DNA of 64,000 nt from Thozetella sp. PMI_491 (lineage: Eukaryota; Ascomycota; Sordariomycetes; Chaetosphaeriales; Chaetosphaeriaceae). Both the position numbers and the translations under genes were made by a program. Position 1 is the stretch's first letter. Each line of letters opens with the position of its first letter. The stretch lies in assembly GCA_021432635.1 (NCBI GenBank), contig MU270015.1, positions 2,393,757 through 2,457,756 of the forward strand, in the 5' to 3' direction. Of this stretch, positions 1 through 12,246 are shown piece by piece. Below the pieces are notes generated by a model. It searched no databases and was not told the DNA's origin. It saw nothing but the letters and a program-made list of their open reading frames with translations.

Positions 1-499
1 AGAGCACGTGCGGAACAACCCACACACAACACCACTGCCATACACTCCATAGCCTAGTAGCCACAGCGCGGAACCAATACCACGACCTTGCGATCCAGTT
101 CGTAGGTAGGGCCGTTAAAGCAGTGTAAGTCTAGTAGTACGTGGAAGAGGGTATACTAATACGAGATCCAACGAGTGCTAGGCTCTGACTAGGGCAGGAT
201 AAACACATAGGAATGGGGCGAAGCCCTGTAATGGTCATATAGAGTGGTCTTATGGTTAGTCTTGTCTAGGGAAACAAATGTATAAAGTTGATTGCTAGAA
301 TAATAGACTGATAGATCTTAACGGTTGATTAATAACTTAATGGTCCTCCTCCCTGAGGTAGGATGGCAACCTTTAACTACTTATACAAATCAAGCTGGTA
401 TGGCCTAGTTAGACCAGGGTCTAGATCCACCATGCAGTTCCTCCCATACCAGGGCCACGCTGGGCGAAACAAAAAAAAATCCACTGACTACCCCCAGCT
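1..499 (+). repeat. Left copy of a 499-bp direct repeat (LTR-like)
   Basis: Positions 1-499 match 5325-5823 over the whole length without an indel; differences are almost all C-to-T or G-to-A, as RIP would produce. The left copy may continue upstream of the window. Two direct copies enclosing about 4.8 kb suggest LTRs of a retroelement, and the DNA just before the right copy (about 5309-5328) is purine-rich like a polypurine tract. I see no clear TG...CA ends or primer-binding site, so LTR status is inferred. Confidence 0.7.
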
Positions 500-3453
500 C
501 ACACCTCCCCTCAGCTTCCAGACGCTAAACACAGAGCGAAGGAAGCTGCCCCAATCCTCAACAACGCCATTTACTGTCACGCTTATCAGGCGTAGGCAAC
601 AGGTTGTTGATATCATACGGGTCCACATCCTCCTTCAGGCTTCTACCCTTCTACTTAGGACCTCCCTCCTTGCTGCTACTATTATAGGGGTCCCTAATTT
701 ATTACTTTTACTCTGGTCAGGCCTAAGGCTGTCTAATCTAGTTTCCTGCCCTAATAGGTTAGGCAGTTGGCTTCCTTACAGACACAGTAGCATCTAATAG
801 GCTTAGTTTACTACTAGTGCTGGCAGGCTTTGAGCCATAATAAGAACTAGGAGTAAGAATGCCTAGAAGAGATCTGCCTAGAGGAGATCCGCCTAGGTCG
901 GTCGATAGTTTCTATTAAGACTAGGTTGTCGAGGTACTCCCTCTATAGCTGTGTAAACAAGTTATTTAACGCCTTATACTAGCTTATTAGTCAGCTGCTA
1001 TCTTAGCCTTAGAGTAGTGATCTTGCTATCCACAGAAGTTATTAAGGTAGTCTGGCGAGGTATAGTTATTAGGAGATCCCTTATAATTATAAAAAAGCCT
1101 CTGACTACGTTCCTCTTCTTCTACTAAGTCTAGAATTATCCTCTTAGGAGTAACTAGTCCTTTGCCTTTCTTCTCCCTGTTAAAGCTAAGTTTAACAGTC
1201 TGTTTAATAAGTTCCTTCTTATCTAGGTCCCCCACATTGTTTATCTACTTCTTAATCCTACTAGGAAGAGGACAGGATAGACGCTTAAAGGCCTTTAATA
1301 GTATCTCTTTAATATCTATAATTAATCCTTCTATAGTACCCTCCCTTATATCCCCTAGAGTTATTAACTAAATATAGGCAGGTGGGACTTAAAAGGTACT
1401 AATACTCTAAACAAAGGATAAGATCCTCTGTGCCACGTCTTTAACTCTAAATAGAGTTAAGCTAGTGTTTCTTACAGCCCTTACTACGGACAAGTTACCT
1501 ACCCAGTTCAACATAGTACTACAGACATCCTTTATAATACTAGGCTTAGCTAGGTTCTGTAAAGCACTTCCGTTCTAATCACTAAGCTCTAAGCAGATCT
1601 AGCAAATATAGATCTTAACAGTCTAAAGGTCTAGGCTTACTTTCTTCTAGATCTAACTATAAGCTTATAAACGTGTCTAGTTAATAGGGGCTTGTAGCAT
1701 TACAAAATTATATTTACAAAAGAAGACCCTGGCGAATTTAATAACTAGTAGGCTATAGGTCTAACTAGTTGACTACTAGGTGCAAGGCAAGGCTAAGAAT
1801 CTATAGTTATCAATATTAATATTATACTACTATAGCTATCCCAAGTGGGACATCAGGTAAGCGCCTAGATTAGGCGTTAGGGCTTTTGATAAGTCGAAGA
1901 AAAATATATAGCAAAGGCCTTTATCTATAATTAGAAGCGAGAAGTAGTTACTGCTATTATAAATAGGAAACAGGAGGAATCACTTGTTTAAAGGGTAGGC
2001 TAGCAGGCCTAAGGGTGCCTGGCTAACCATGTATAGCAAGATCTATACTCTGCTCTACAGGTCTATTATAACCAATCGGAGTCTAGCAGTTATACTTGCA
2101 TCACTAAGCCAATCCTGTCGAGTAAGGGTTCCTTCTAAATTATACAGCTCGAGGAGATGCGTCTCTCAGCTCATATTATGTATTAAGCCGTTCCTGAAGG
2201 CTGAGCGTGGGACTAGACCAGGGAAGAAGGTTTGTCGCTATAATTGGGGATGTGGGCTATAGTGTTCACTTGGACCCTCCTGCCTCTGATCATAGATTGC
2301 TGCTAAAGCTTTTCCATATTAATTTTGAGTTGGCTAAGCTCGTCTGTTAGATGGTTAATAACATCTAGCTTCTTTAGCCTGTTGTTAAGTCAGGCTTTAA
2401 GCACTCTAGTGATAACCTTAGCAGGATTTTACTCCTCTTAGAGCAGAGGTTGGCTCTAACTAGACCACTCCTAAGTCCTTTTTTATGTCTATAACAGTAG
2501 GTAGACCTATTAATAGTCTTACTATTCCTTAAGTTCTCCTTCCTGCTTTTTTTTATTATAGTTATCGATTAGACGCTTAAGTTTATCACAGAACGTGTCC
2601 TAGCTCTAGGAAATTAACTTATCTATACTTATTCCTAAGATAAGGTATAGCTAAGATTTTATGCTTACTAGTAGCTTGACATATATATTTTATAATATAT
2701 TACTCCTTATTAGGTCTAGATTCCTGACCTACCTTAGTAAGGCCTTAAAGGTTAAGAGTACTCTATAAATCTTAACTGTCTTGTCTCTAACTGGTTTATT
2801 CTAGAATTCTTATAGATGTTGTTTGTAGGATAAATAAAACTATATATCTCTAAGGTAAAACGTTTTTTTTAATGTCTTTTTGTATTTGCTTTAGTTACTA
2901 ATATAAAGGGTCTAACCCTTAGCGATGTCCCTAGCTTTTAAAGTATAGCACTAGAGGAAGTATATCTTCTTTTCTTAAAATATAGTTAGACTTAATATAT
3001 AATAAATAAAGTTAAAATTAGCTAGGTAATAGGTTATGTTTATACTGTTAAAGATCGATAACGCTAGGGTCCTTAAGAATAGCAGTGGCTAGCCTATCCT
3101 TCTATAATAAACAAGAGTATAAGTAAGGCAGCTTTTAAGCTAGTCTAAGCTAAGCCTATCATCTTCTAAAGACTTCCTTATTATAGAATAGTCTAACACT
3201 TGTTAGCCCTAAGTGGTAATAGCTGTAGCTTTTAGGTCTCCTAACTCTAACTAGGAGGATATGCCTAATAGTGTATAGGTATTAAATCCTTTTGTCCTAA
3301 TAGTATAACCCTAAGTATTCCTAAAGGGTAGGATTGCCACAGTTAGAGCCTGGGGCGATACTATTGCCTTATAATTGCCCTTACTCATAGCTTAAGGCAT
3401 GTCTTACGATTACACTTATGCTAGTTCTATTAATATAGCCTCTACTATTACTA

Positions 3454-3843
3454 GTGGTATTAATGGCTAAAAAGGTGGGTCTTGCGCTGGCCCTATTAGT
3501 GCTGCTGCTGGTGCTGCTACTAGTGCTGCTGCTGGTACTAATGGCGGCGCACAGGTCTGTAATTAGCGCTGTAGCGGCAGCAGCAGCGTTGGCAGCAGTG
3601 GCAGCGTTGGCAGCGATCTGGCTAGCGATTAGAAAAGTAGGGTTTTCAATAGCGCTGGTGGTGCTGGTAATGGTGCTGCTGTTGGTGCTGCTGGTGCATG
3701 GGCTGGTGGTTGGGGCGGTGGCGCCTGGAAAAGTGGGTCTTTTACTGGCCCCTGATCTGGGACTTGTAGTAAGAATGTGCTTAGGGTGGCTAGAGCTCTT
3801 TTCTTTAGTAGTATTAAGCTTGTTGCCTTTGGTATTGTTGTGA
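3454..3843. repeat. GC-rich low-complexity trinucleotide tract inside the AT-rich element
   Basis: The stretch consists of imperfect GCT/GCA/GTG/GGC triplets, on the plus strand readable as Leu/Val/Ala runs and on the minus strand as Ser/Thr or Gln/His runs. It is open for 129 codons on the plus strand, but the peptide is pure low complexity and no family is recognisable, so I do not call it a gene. It is the only GC-rich island in the first 11 kb. It may be the relic of a Ser/Thr-rich linker coded on the minus strand. Confidence 0.5.
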
Positions 3844-4640
3844 TTAGAGCTTTTATGCCTTTTTTTACTTAATTACCTCCTCTCCTCTAGAGCTTTAATT
3901 ATTCTTTTGTTTTCCTAGTTAATACTCTTTTTTCCTTACTTAATTATAAGCTTTGCCTAGGGGTAGAACTTCCTAGCTTATAAAAAACTAACTCCTTTCT
4001 TTTTACTGTTGTTTCTCTTCCCTTAGTGTTTTTAGTGTGTTTTAGCTTTTTATCTCTTTTTTTTTCTTTAGCTTAACTAGTCTAAGTCTTATTTATTAGA
4101 TTAGATAATCTATATATTAGTATAATAAGACTACTTATTTCTTTTAACTTTAATATACTCTTATACTTCTTCTTTTTTATAGATTATATTCTAGTTAGAT
4201 AGCTAATAGTATTAGTATAGTAAGGTAAAGAGGGTTTTTATTAGAATAATATTTTTCTAAATGTTTATACTTTATATAGCTGGTTAGGAGTATTTATTTA
4301 CTAGTCTAGGCTTATTTAAGGTAAAAATACCCTTTAATCAACTAACTTCCTAAGGTTCTTTATAGAGGTGTTTTATAGTAAGGCCCTAAGCGTTAGAGAG
4401 GGTATTTTAACCTCTCCTTAAAGGTTAAGATTAGTATAGGTAAGGGTTATACTATAATTGGCTTAGGGTAAGAGAGCTTTTCTTAATACCTTATTTCTAT
4501 AATAGAGCTAAGGTATAAGAAAGAGTCTTCTCCTCTTTCTACTAGTAAGTACTTATAGCTTTAAGAATAATAGTTAACTCTAATATAGTCTTACCTCTTT
4601 TTAAACTTTAACTAGACTAATAGGATAAGACTTTAATAAG

Positions 4641-4953
4641 CTGTCTTCTTTAATTACTTTAAGCTAACTATTTATTAATTGTCTTTAAATAGTTCTAACA
4701 CTCTAGCTAGATAGCCTTTAGTTGTAAAGCCTAGCAAGATGTCTTCTTTAACTACTTTAAACTAACTATTTACTAACTATCTCTAGTTTTAATATTTAGG
4801 GTCTAGTTAGACTATTTTATAATCTATAGAGTCTATCTAAGATCTAACTAGAGGTTTTTTTTAATAGGAATCTACTTCTTTTACTACTCTAGCTTACTAG
4901 CCCTAGGAGAGCTATCTTCCCTAACTACTTTGAGCTAACTATTTGCTAATAAT
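4641..4953 (+). repeat. Three dispersed copies of a 43-45 bp unit
   Basis: Similar units occur at about 4641-4685, 4739-4783 and 4911-4953, each containing TCTTCYYTAAYTACTTT followed by a CTAACTATTT core. The third copy retains C residues that are T in the others, so the array predates at least part of the RIP decay. Function unknown; subterminal repeats of the surrounding element are one possibility. Confidence 0.55.
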
Positions 4954-5324
4954 CCCTTAGGGCGATATGATTCCCTTATTTTAATACCTATATTAGTTTA
5001 AATAACTTTTCTTATATTGCTTAAGATTAGGGTTAAGTAAAGGCAAAAATAAATAACTTTACTTCTGGCTATCCTAGTTAACTTAGGGTTAGTATAGGCC
5101 TTTATTATCTATCAGGGTCTTCTGTCCTATCTATCTCTATAGCTTCTTACTGCTTATCGTCTTTAGTCTTAGTAAGTAAAGGTAGTTGCTGTGGTTAGAG
5201 CCTAGCTATTATTATTAGGCTGTTTATATACTATCTCTTGTCCTGGGTCTTTTTATTATTACTTAAAAGGCTTTGTTAAAGTATCCCTAGCTAGACCCTT
5301 ATTTAAGAATAGGGAGTAGGAAGT

Positions 5325-5823
5325 AGAGTATATGTAGAATAACCTATACATAACACCACTGCTATACACTCTATAGCCTAGTAGCTACAACGTGGAACTA
5401 ATACTATAACCTTGCGATCTAATTTATAGGTAGGGCCGTTAAAGTAGTATAAGTCTAGTGGTACGTGGAAGAGGGCATACTAATACGAGATCTAACGAGT
5501 GCTAGGCTCTAACTAGGGCAGGATAAATATATAGGAATAGGGCAAAGCCCTATAATAGTTGTATAGAGTGGTCTTGTGGTTGGTCTTGTCTAGGGAAACG
5601 AATGTATAAAGTTGATTGCTAGAATAATAGACTGATAGATCTTAACGGTTGATTAATGACTTAATAGTCCTCCTCCCTGAGGTAGGACGGCAACCTTTAA
5701 CTACTTATACAAATCGAGCTGGCATAGCCTGGTCAGACCAGGGTCTAGATTTACTATGTAGTTCCTCCTATACCAGGGCCACGCTGGGCGAAACGAAAAA
5801 AAATCCACTGACTACCCCCAGCT
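5325..5823 (+). repeat. Right copy of the 499-bp direct repeat (LTR-like)
   Basis: Second copy of the sequence at 1-499, same orientation and length. It carries more C-to-T changes than the left copy, for example where the left copy has several consecutive CA dinucleotides (around 20-30) the right copy has TA. Directly downstream, from 5824, the sequence changes abruptly to even more AT-rich gypsy-type DNA. Confidence 0.7.
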
Positions 5824-8800
5824 TAATATAATTAATAATAAAGTATTAATTAGCTTATAGGGAAAAGATAAAGCCCTTATAAAAGTTAATACTAAGGATA
5901 CTTATTAAAATACTTTAACTAAATTAAAGAGGACTTATATATTTATTTTATAAAACTATAAGCTACTTTTAAATTACCTTATGAGATTATTTTATATCTT
6001 AAAGGGCTAGTTATTATATATATTATACTTAATATAGGTTACTCTTTTATTAGGTTTATTAATAATATATTTATATAATAATTAGGACTTTATATTAAGA
6101 TCTTACCTTTATCTAAGCTATTATACCTAATAGATAGATTATTAATAGGTAATAATACCTAGTTTTATAGAGTCTACTCTTAAATTAAAGATTAAATAGA
6201 AGAACTCCTTCTTTATATTTAACTACTTAATAGCTTTAACCTTATCCTTAAGCTCCTCTAACTATAAAAGAATAATCTTAAAATTAACTAGGTAAAAGAT
6301 ATATTAATATTAAATAAAAACATTATAATAAAGTTTTAATAATTAAGTTATATTAAGATATATCTTACCTAGGGAGTTAAAAGCTAAAAACCTAAGATTA
6401 ATATCTTAGGTATTATTAACTTCCTTTAATTTACTTAAATATATTATATATAGGTTAGTTATATGTTACTAAGAAAACTCTACCTTATAATAGATATTTT
6501 TATAATAGTAATAAGGAGGGATAATAGTAAATCTATAATATATTTTTACTAAGTAATTAATAATAATATTATTTAATACTTTAACTTAAAAATAATATTA
6601 ACCTATAAAAAGATTTTAACACACTTACTCTTATACCTTTATAACCTTTTAAATACCTTCCTACCCTTAAAAGCTAATAAGTTACTACTATACTACCTCT
6701 TTAACTATAAGATTAAACTTATTCTTAGTATTTTACTATTATATATATAAGATAAACCCTACTCTTTAATAAAGCTCTTTATAATCTAGAAATTCCTAGA
6801 TAATAATTTATTAAAGAGATTTATCTATACTAATATATTTTCTATTATTATCTTATTACTTTTAGCTTAAAAACTAGGTAGTAATATTTATATTTATATA
6901 GATTATAGAGGATTAAATAATATTATAGTAAAAAACTACTATTTAATCCCCTTTATAAAAAAGACCTTAGCCTTATTAGTAAAGGTAAAAAATTTTATAT
7001 ATATTAATATCTTAATAATATTTAACTACTTATAAATCACTAAAAAAGACAAGTAAAAAACTATATTTATCACTAGGTTTAGTCTATTTAAGTTACTAAT
7101 AACTAACTATTATAATAAGCTTTATAAGGTAGTAATAAGGCTAGTTAACTATACTCTAGATAAGTAATTAAAGACTTTAAGATAAAGATCAAGGAGAAAA
7201 AGGTAGTATAACTACTCTCTATCTCTAATTAGGGGTATATCTAAAGAGCTAGGGCCTTTAAGTGTCTACAGCTCCTTTACTTACTATAATCTTAACATAT
7301 ATAGCTGTATAGAGATTAGTGGCTAAGCAGCTACTAAGTAGCTATAGCTATTTATTTGTCTATATATTTATAGTAGATAGTCTAATCTATAGTTAGGGCT
7401 AGTAGTTATAACACTAACTTTAAAATAATAGGGGTACCTAGCTTATTCTAACACTATATTAACTATATACTCTTTAACCTTTTAAATAAAACTATTACTA
7501 TATATTTAAATAATATTCTTATCTATAATAAGTTAAAGATAATATATTAGTAATATATCTAAAAGGTTATAATAAGGCTTATTATTATAAGGCTAGTTAT
7601 TAACATTTAGAAATATAAATTTAGCGTTAAAATAATTAAATACCTTAGCCTAATTATTTTAATAAGTAGAATATAAATAGATCTAGAAAAGATTTAAATA
7701 ATTATAAAATAAAAACCTCTAGAAACTATAAAGAACTTTTAATAATTCTTTAGTTTTATAAACTTTTACTATTAGTTTATTAAAGGGTATTTAAAGATTA
7801 TATACTCTTTAACTAACCTTATTAAAGAAAAGTAGTTAACTTAGTTTAGCCTATAGGTACTAGCTTTCTTTAAAAAGTTAAAAAAGGCTTTTATAACTAT
7901 TTAAATTCTAGTATTTTACAACTTAAATAAAAGGATTATTTTAGAGATAAATACCTTTAATTAAATAGTAGAAGATATTTTATCTTAAAAGGATAAGATA
8001 GGGAGCTTTTTATTTAATTACTTTTTTCTTTATAAAATATATTCCTACTAAGTATAACTATAAAATATATAATAAGAAGCTTTTAGCTATTATTAAAGCC
8101 TTTAAAAAGTAATACTTTAAACTTTAAGGTATTTAAGGACTAGTTAAAATCTTTATAAACTATAAAAACCTTTTCTATTTTTATATAATAAAGCTTTTTA
8201 ATTAATAATAGGTTTAATAATTAGAGTTTCTTAGTAACTTTTAGTTTAAAATTATATATTAATAAGGAAAAGATAATATAATATTAAATATATTTTTATA
8301 ATACCCTAGTAATAAGTTAATAGATATATATAACCTAATAAATAATAAGATTATAAATAAAATATATACCTTTTTCCCCTTAAATAAATAGAATTAAAGA
8401 GAGGTAGAAAAGCTATAAAAGTATTATATTAAATAGCTAATAATATATTTTAAAGCTATTAAGATATTAAAAACAACTAATAAGATTATTAATAAAATAT
8501 ATAAAGAAAATAAACTAATAAAAATAATATTAATATACTTAAACAACTCTAGAGCTAAATAATTCCTACCTTAAGTAGTAAAGGTTTTATAGCTTTAAAA
8601 AGATAATTATAAAGAGATATAAAGTTAGATTTATATATAAAGCTAACTAGTTATCCTATTAAATAATAAGACTAAACTATAGATTTTTTATTAAACCTAT
8701 AATATTAAACTAATAAGCTATCCTAGTTAATATAAGACTTATAACTTAGCTTAATATACTTATTACTAGTTAAGCCTTATCTATAATATAACTACTTTTA

Positions 8801-10160
8801 TCTAAAGCTATTATATATATACCTAAGTAAAAACCTTTTATATAGTACTACTTAACTTTTTAAAACCCTTATTAATATTTAAATAAAGGTAGTATAATAT
8901 CTTAGTTAACTATATCTTATTATTATTAGACTATTAATAAAATAATATAATATATATAATAGTCTTTATAATAGTTAATAAACTAATAAAAATAAAGTAC
9001 TTTATACTAGTAATAAACCTATTAATACCTATATTAGCTAATACCTTTCTCTAGTAGATATACTACCTTTATAATACCTCTTAGATAATAATATTAGATT
9101 AAAAGACTTAATTCCTATTTATTTTCTAGGCTAAACTAAGTTACTACTTTAATATATTACTAAGGCTATTAATAATATATTACTTAAAGACTAATAACTA
9201 GATAAAAGTAATTAATACTACCTTAGAATAATATCTTTAATTATATTATAGATATTATTAAAATAACTAGGTTTATTAACTCCTTTTAACTAAGTTTATA
9301 GCTAATAATTAAACCTTAAAAACTATTAGCCTTACCTTATTTTTTATAAATTATAAATAACACCTATCTATTAAAATTAAAGCAATCTATTAGTTTAAAC
9401 CTATAAAAATAATAGTATAATAATATAAGTTCTTTAAAGCTAGAAATATAATAATTTAAATAAAGAGAGTTATAGTAAAAGCTTAAGTCTTTATAAGAGA
9501 AGTTTAAGATTATTAGATAAAATATATAAATAAAAAGTACTTAACAGTTAAAAAGTTTTAATTAAGAGACTAAGTTTAGATTAACTTAAAAAACCTTTTT
9601 ATAGTATACCCCTTTAAAAAACTAGACTTAAAATTTAAAAGACTTTATAGAGTTATAAAGGTCTATCTATAAGTAGTTACTATTAACCTATTAATATCTT
9701 TATAAACCTTTCTTATCTTTTATATATTACTTATCTAATAATATTAACTAAGTCTTTTAGGGTAATATATAATTAATAAAACCTATAATTAAGAGATAAA
9801 AGAGATTATAACCCTTAAAAATAATATTAATAATAAAGCCTAATAATATTATCTTAATAAGATCTTAGACTTAAAAAAGATAAAAGTATAAAGCTTAAAA
9901 TATAAGATTAAATAATTATTATCTTATTAACCTACTTAAAAACCCCTAGGAAATTTATAAGGATATAATAATAACCTAATAAAGTTCTACCTAGTAAACC
10001 TAAAGAAATTAAAACCTTTAAAGAGCTAGAAGTAACTACTAAAGTATAAAGTAACTAAAATATAAAGAATAATTAAAGTAAAGGGGGAAGTAAAGTTAAT
10101 TTAAGCCCTAAGAGCTAGGGTATCTATCTAATCTTATAAACTCTAAGACTAAGGGGGGTA
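5824..10160 (+). mobile_element. RIP-destroyed Ty3/gypsy retrotransposon pol region
   Basis: No open frame survives, but conceptual translation in broken frames gives the gypsy pol order: an aspartic-protease-like stretch near 6030-6170, reverse transcriptase near 6750-7150 with a recognisable DYRGLN motif coded at 6901-6918, the RT C-terminal and RNase H part near 7440-8330 with an FIKGYLKI-like motif, and integrase-like fragments near 8890-9600. A purine-rich AAGGGGGG tract at 10151-10158 may mark the start of the 3' LTR. The sequence begins at about the gag-protease junction, directly after the 499-bp repeat, so the repeat-flanked element may have inserted into this one. Almost every C outside short runs has become T. 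Confidence 0.85.
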
Positions 10161-11540
10161 ATATACTTTTATAAGACTATTAATATAATATTATTATAAT
10201 AATATTAAAGAGATAATATTATACTAAGTATAATAGGATAAAAACCTTAAAACTAAAAAAGAAGAAAAAGGAAAAGTAATAGTATAAAAATATTAAATTA
10301 ATAAAGGTATACCCTTATAATACTATTAAATAAATAAAGACTAATTAAAAAGGTTATAAAAAGTAAGTAGGGAAGCTATTATAGATAATAACTTAATTAT
10401 TATTATCTTTTAACTCTTTATTACCTAGCTTAATAAGTACTTAGAAAACCTTAGCTATAATATTATTATAAAACTAATATTTTACTAGTAACTATATAGT
10501 TTTACTAGGGTTATCTACTAATAAATAAAGCATAATAACTAGACTCTACTCTTTTAATATAACTAGTAGAATATTATAAGTAGGCTAGGGGAATAAATAT
10601 ATAATATTAGCATGTTATTTTATAAACTTATACTTAAGATAGGTAATATTATCTTTATTATTTTTATTCTTTTTATTAATATTAATATTAGCTGAATAAT
10701 ATAAGTATATTATACTATTAATATATAAGAAACTTAATAATAGCTTAATATTAAGGCATTAATACTTCTTATATAAGACCTTATTAATAATAAAGTCCCT
10801 ATTATTATTAAGCTCTTAAAAATAACTAAGCTACTTAAAGGTATAATATAAATCTATTATATCCTTAATTATAATTATAAAGCTTTATAGGGAACTATTA
10901 TTAAATCTTTAACACTAGTTATAAAAAAAAAATTATAATATTATAAATCTTACTATATTAGACATATTAGTTATATATAATAATTAATAATAGTCTATTA
11001 ATAAAGCACTTAATAACAACTAGCTTATTAGTATTACCTTTTATAATAACTTCTACCTTAAAGGCCTTCTTAGTAGTATAGGTGTAATAAGTATAAAACT
11101 TAAAACTAAGGGGAGTCCTTTTACTAGTAATAGCTATAGTAATACACTAGGTGTTATATAAAGGTATAATAAGGAGGAGGCAGTAAGTTAGTAGAGGTAA
11201 GGCGTATAGAGATACTATATCTTAAGAGATCTTAAGAAAAAGGATTATAATAATAGTGTTTAAGGGAAAATTTTTACAAGGAGATAGCAGGGAACTAGTA
11301 AAAAGTAAATGAAAATCTAGGGTAAAGGGGGCAGACCTATACCACCCTAATACACTATTAATTAAAACACCAGGGTTTATTTATATTATAAAAAGGACAG
11401 CCAGACAATAAAGAAACTCTATCACCTAAGTAAAAAAGCCTAACATACTACTAAAAAACTTATATTCCTAATAGTTAAGGGCAACTATAAGCAAAGAGAC
11501 AGGACCTATTATCATAGTACAAACCATCTTAAGTTACCCA
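10161..11540. other. AT-rich, RIP-affected non-coding DNA
   Basis: No gene. The stretch follows the putative polypurine tract of the gypsy element and may contain its 3' LTR and another repeat remnant; a second AAGGGGAG purine tract lies near 11107. AT content falls towards 11,540, where ordinary single-copy DNA begins. Confidence 0.6.
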
Positions 11541-11619
11541 GCCAATAACCCCTATACCTACTCCCACTTGTTATTTATACCTCTAGACATAGGATAGGCC
11601 AAAGGGGAAACTCTCCTCT

Positions 11620-12246
11620 TTGTGCAACAACAAAGAATCAACCTTGACACATAATGTGGTCGGGGGATATGCTCTTGATATTGACCCGGCCTTCCTTGAG
11701 AGCGGTCGTGCTCACTTCGCCAACTGGGGCCGCACAACATGGCAGGACGCCGAGTTGATTGCCCAGCATGTTCGCGATCAGCGCCCAAAATATGTTCTTA
11801 TAGAACTAGGATTTAACGATATTGCCTGGACATCGACGCCAAGCGAAACGATCGACTCGATGAGAAAGATGGTAGAAAATGCACGAGCTGTGGACCCAAC
11901 TTTATATTTTTCTATAGCCAACGCGCCACAGCGAACGGCGGTACAGGATGGACTACCTGTCCATACGGAAGACTATAACCGTAGGCTGCGAGAAGAGATA
12001 CCCGCATGGTCAACTACCCAGTCGCCTGTTGAATTGGTGGATTTCGAGGGAGCATACTCTTGTTCGTCGATTGGTCCTTCATCTTGTCAGGCTTGAGCTA
12101 ACGGTCTTCAAGGTAGTCTCGACGGCTGTCCTGCTGCTTTCGACGGGCTCCATCCCAACTTCCGAGGCGAATTCGAGCTCGCGTATGCGTTCAGCAAGAC
12201 CCGAGGTCGTAATCCAAAGGATCCTGTTGTAGGCTCGTACGGTTGA
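11620..12246 (+). pseudogene. Truncated SGNH/GDSL hydrolase fragment
   Basis: The frame encodes the middle and C-terminal part of a fungal SGNH (GDSL-type) esterase: GGYALDIDPAF near 11,660, a GFNDIAW block with the Asn of block III, and in the same frame the DGLHPN block with the catalytic Asp-His pair at about 12,142-12,156. The N-terminal block I with the nucleophile Ser is missing; transposon-derived DNA begins just upstream, so the 5' part was probably lost with the repeat block. A TGA at 12,094-12,096 interrupts the frame before DGLHPN; this could be a CGA-to-TGA mutation or lie in an unrecognised intron. The frame closes at TGA 12,244. Such enzymes deacetylate polysaccharides or hydrolyse esters outside the cell; this copy should be inactive. 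Confidence 0.7.

Larger units (their letters stand above)
500..5324. mobile_element. Decayed interior of a repeat-flanked element
   Basis: This AT-rich stretch between the two 499-bp repeats has no long reading frame in any frame. Stops are dominated by TAG and TAA and the sequence is full of TpA, as expected after RIP. The minus-strand stretch around 1026-1235 reads as a lysine- and glutamate-rich peptide that may be a remnant of a coding domain, but I do not recognise it. No reverse transcriptase motif could be found. It could be a non-autonomous large retrotransposon derivative or an autonomous element decayed past recognition. Confidence 0.5.

Noticed and set aside
363-797. 144-codon open frame starting inside the left direct repeat
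   Set aside because: It crosses the end of the repeat into the decayed interior, has no recognisable domain, and its composition is that of the AT-rich repeat; likely chance.
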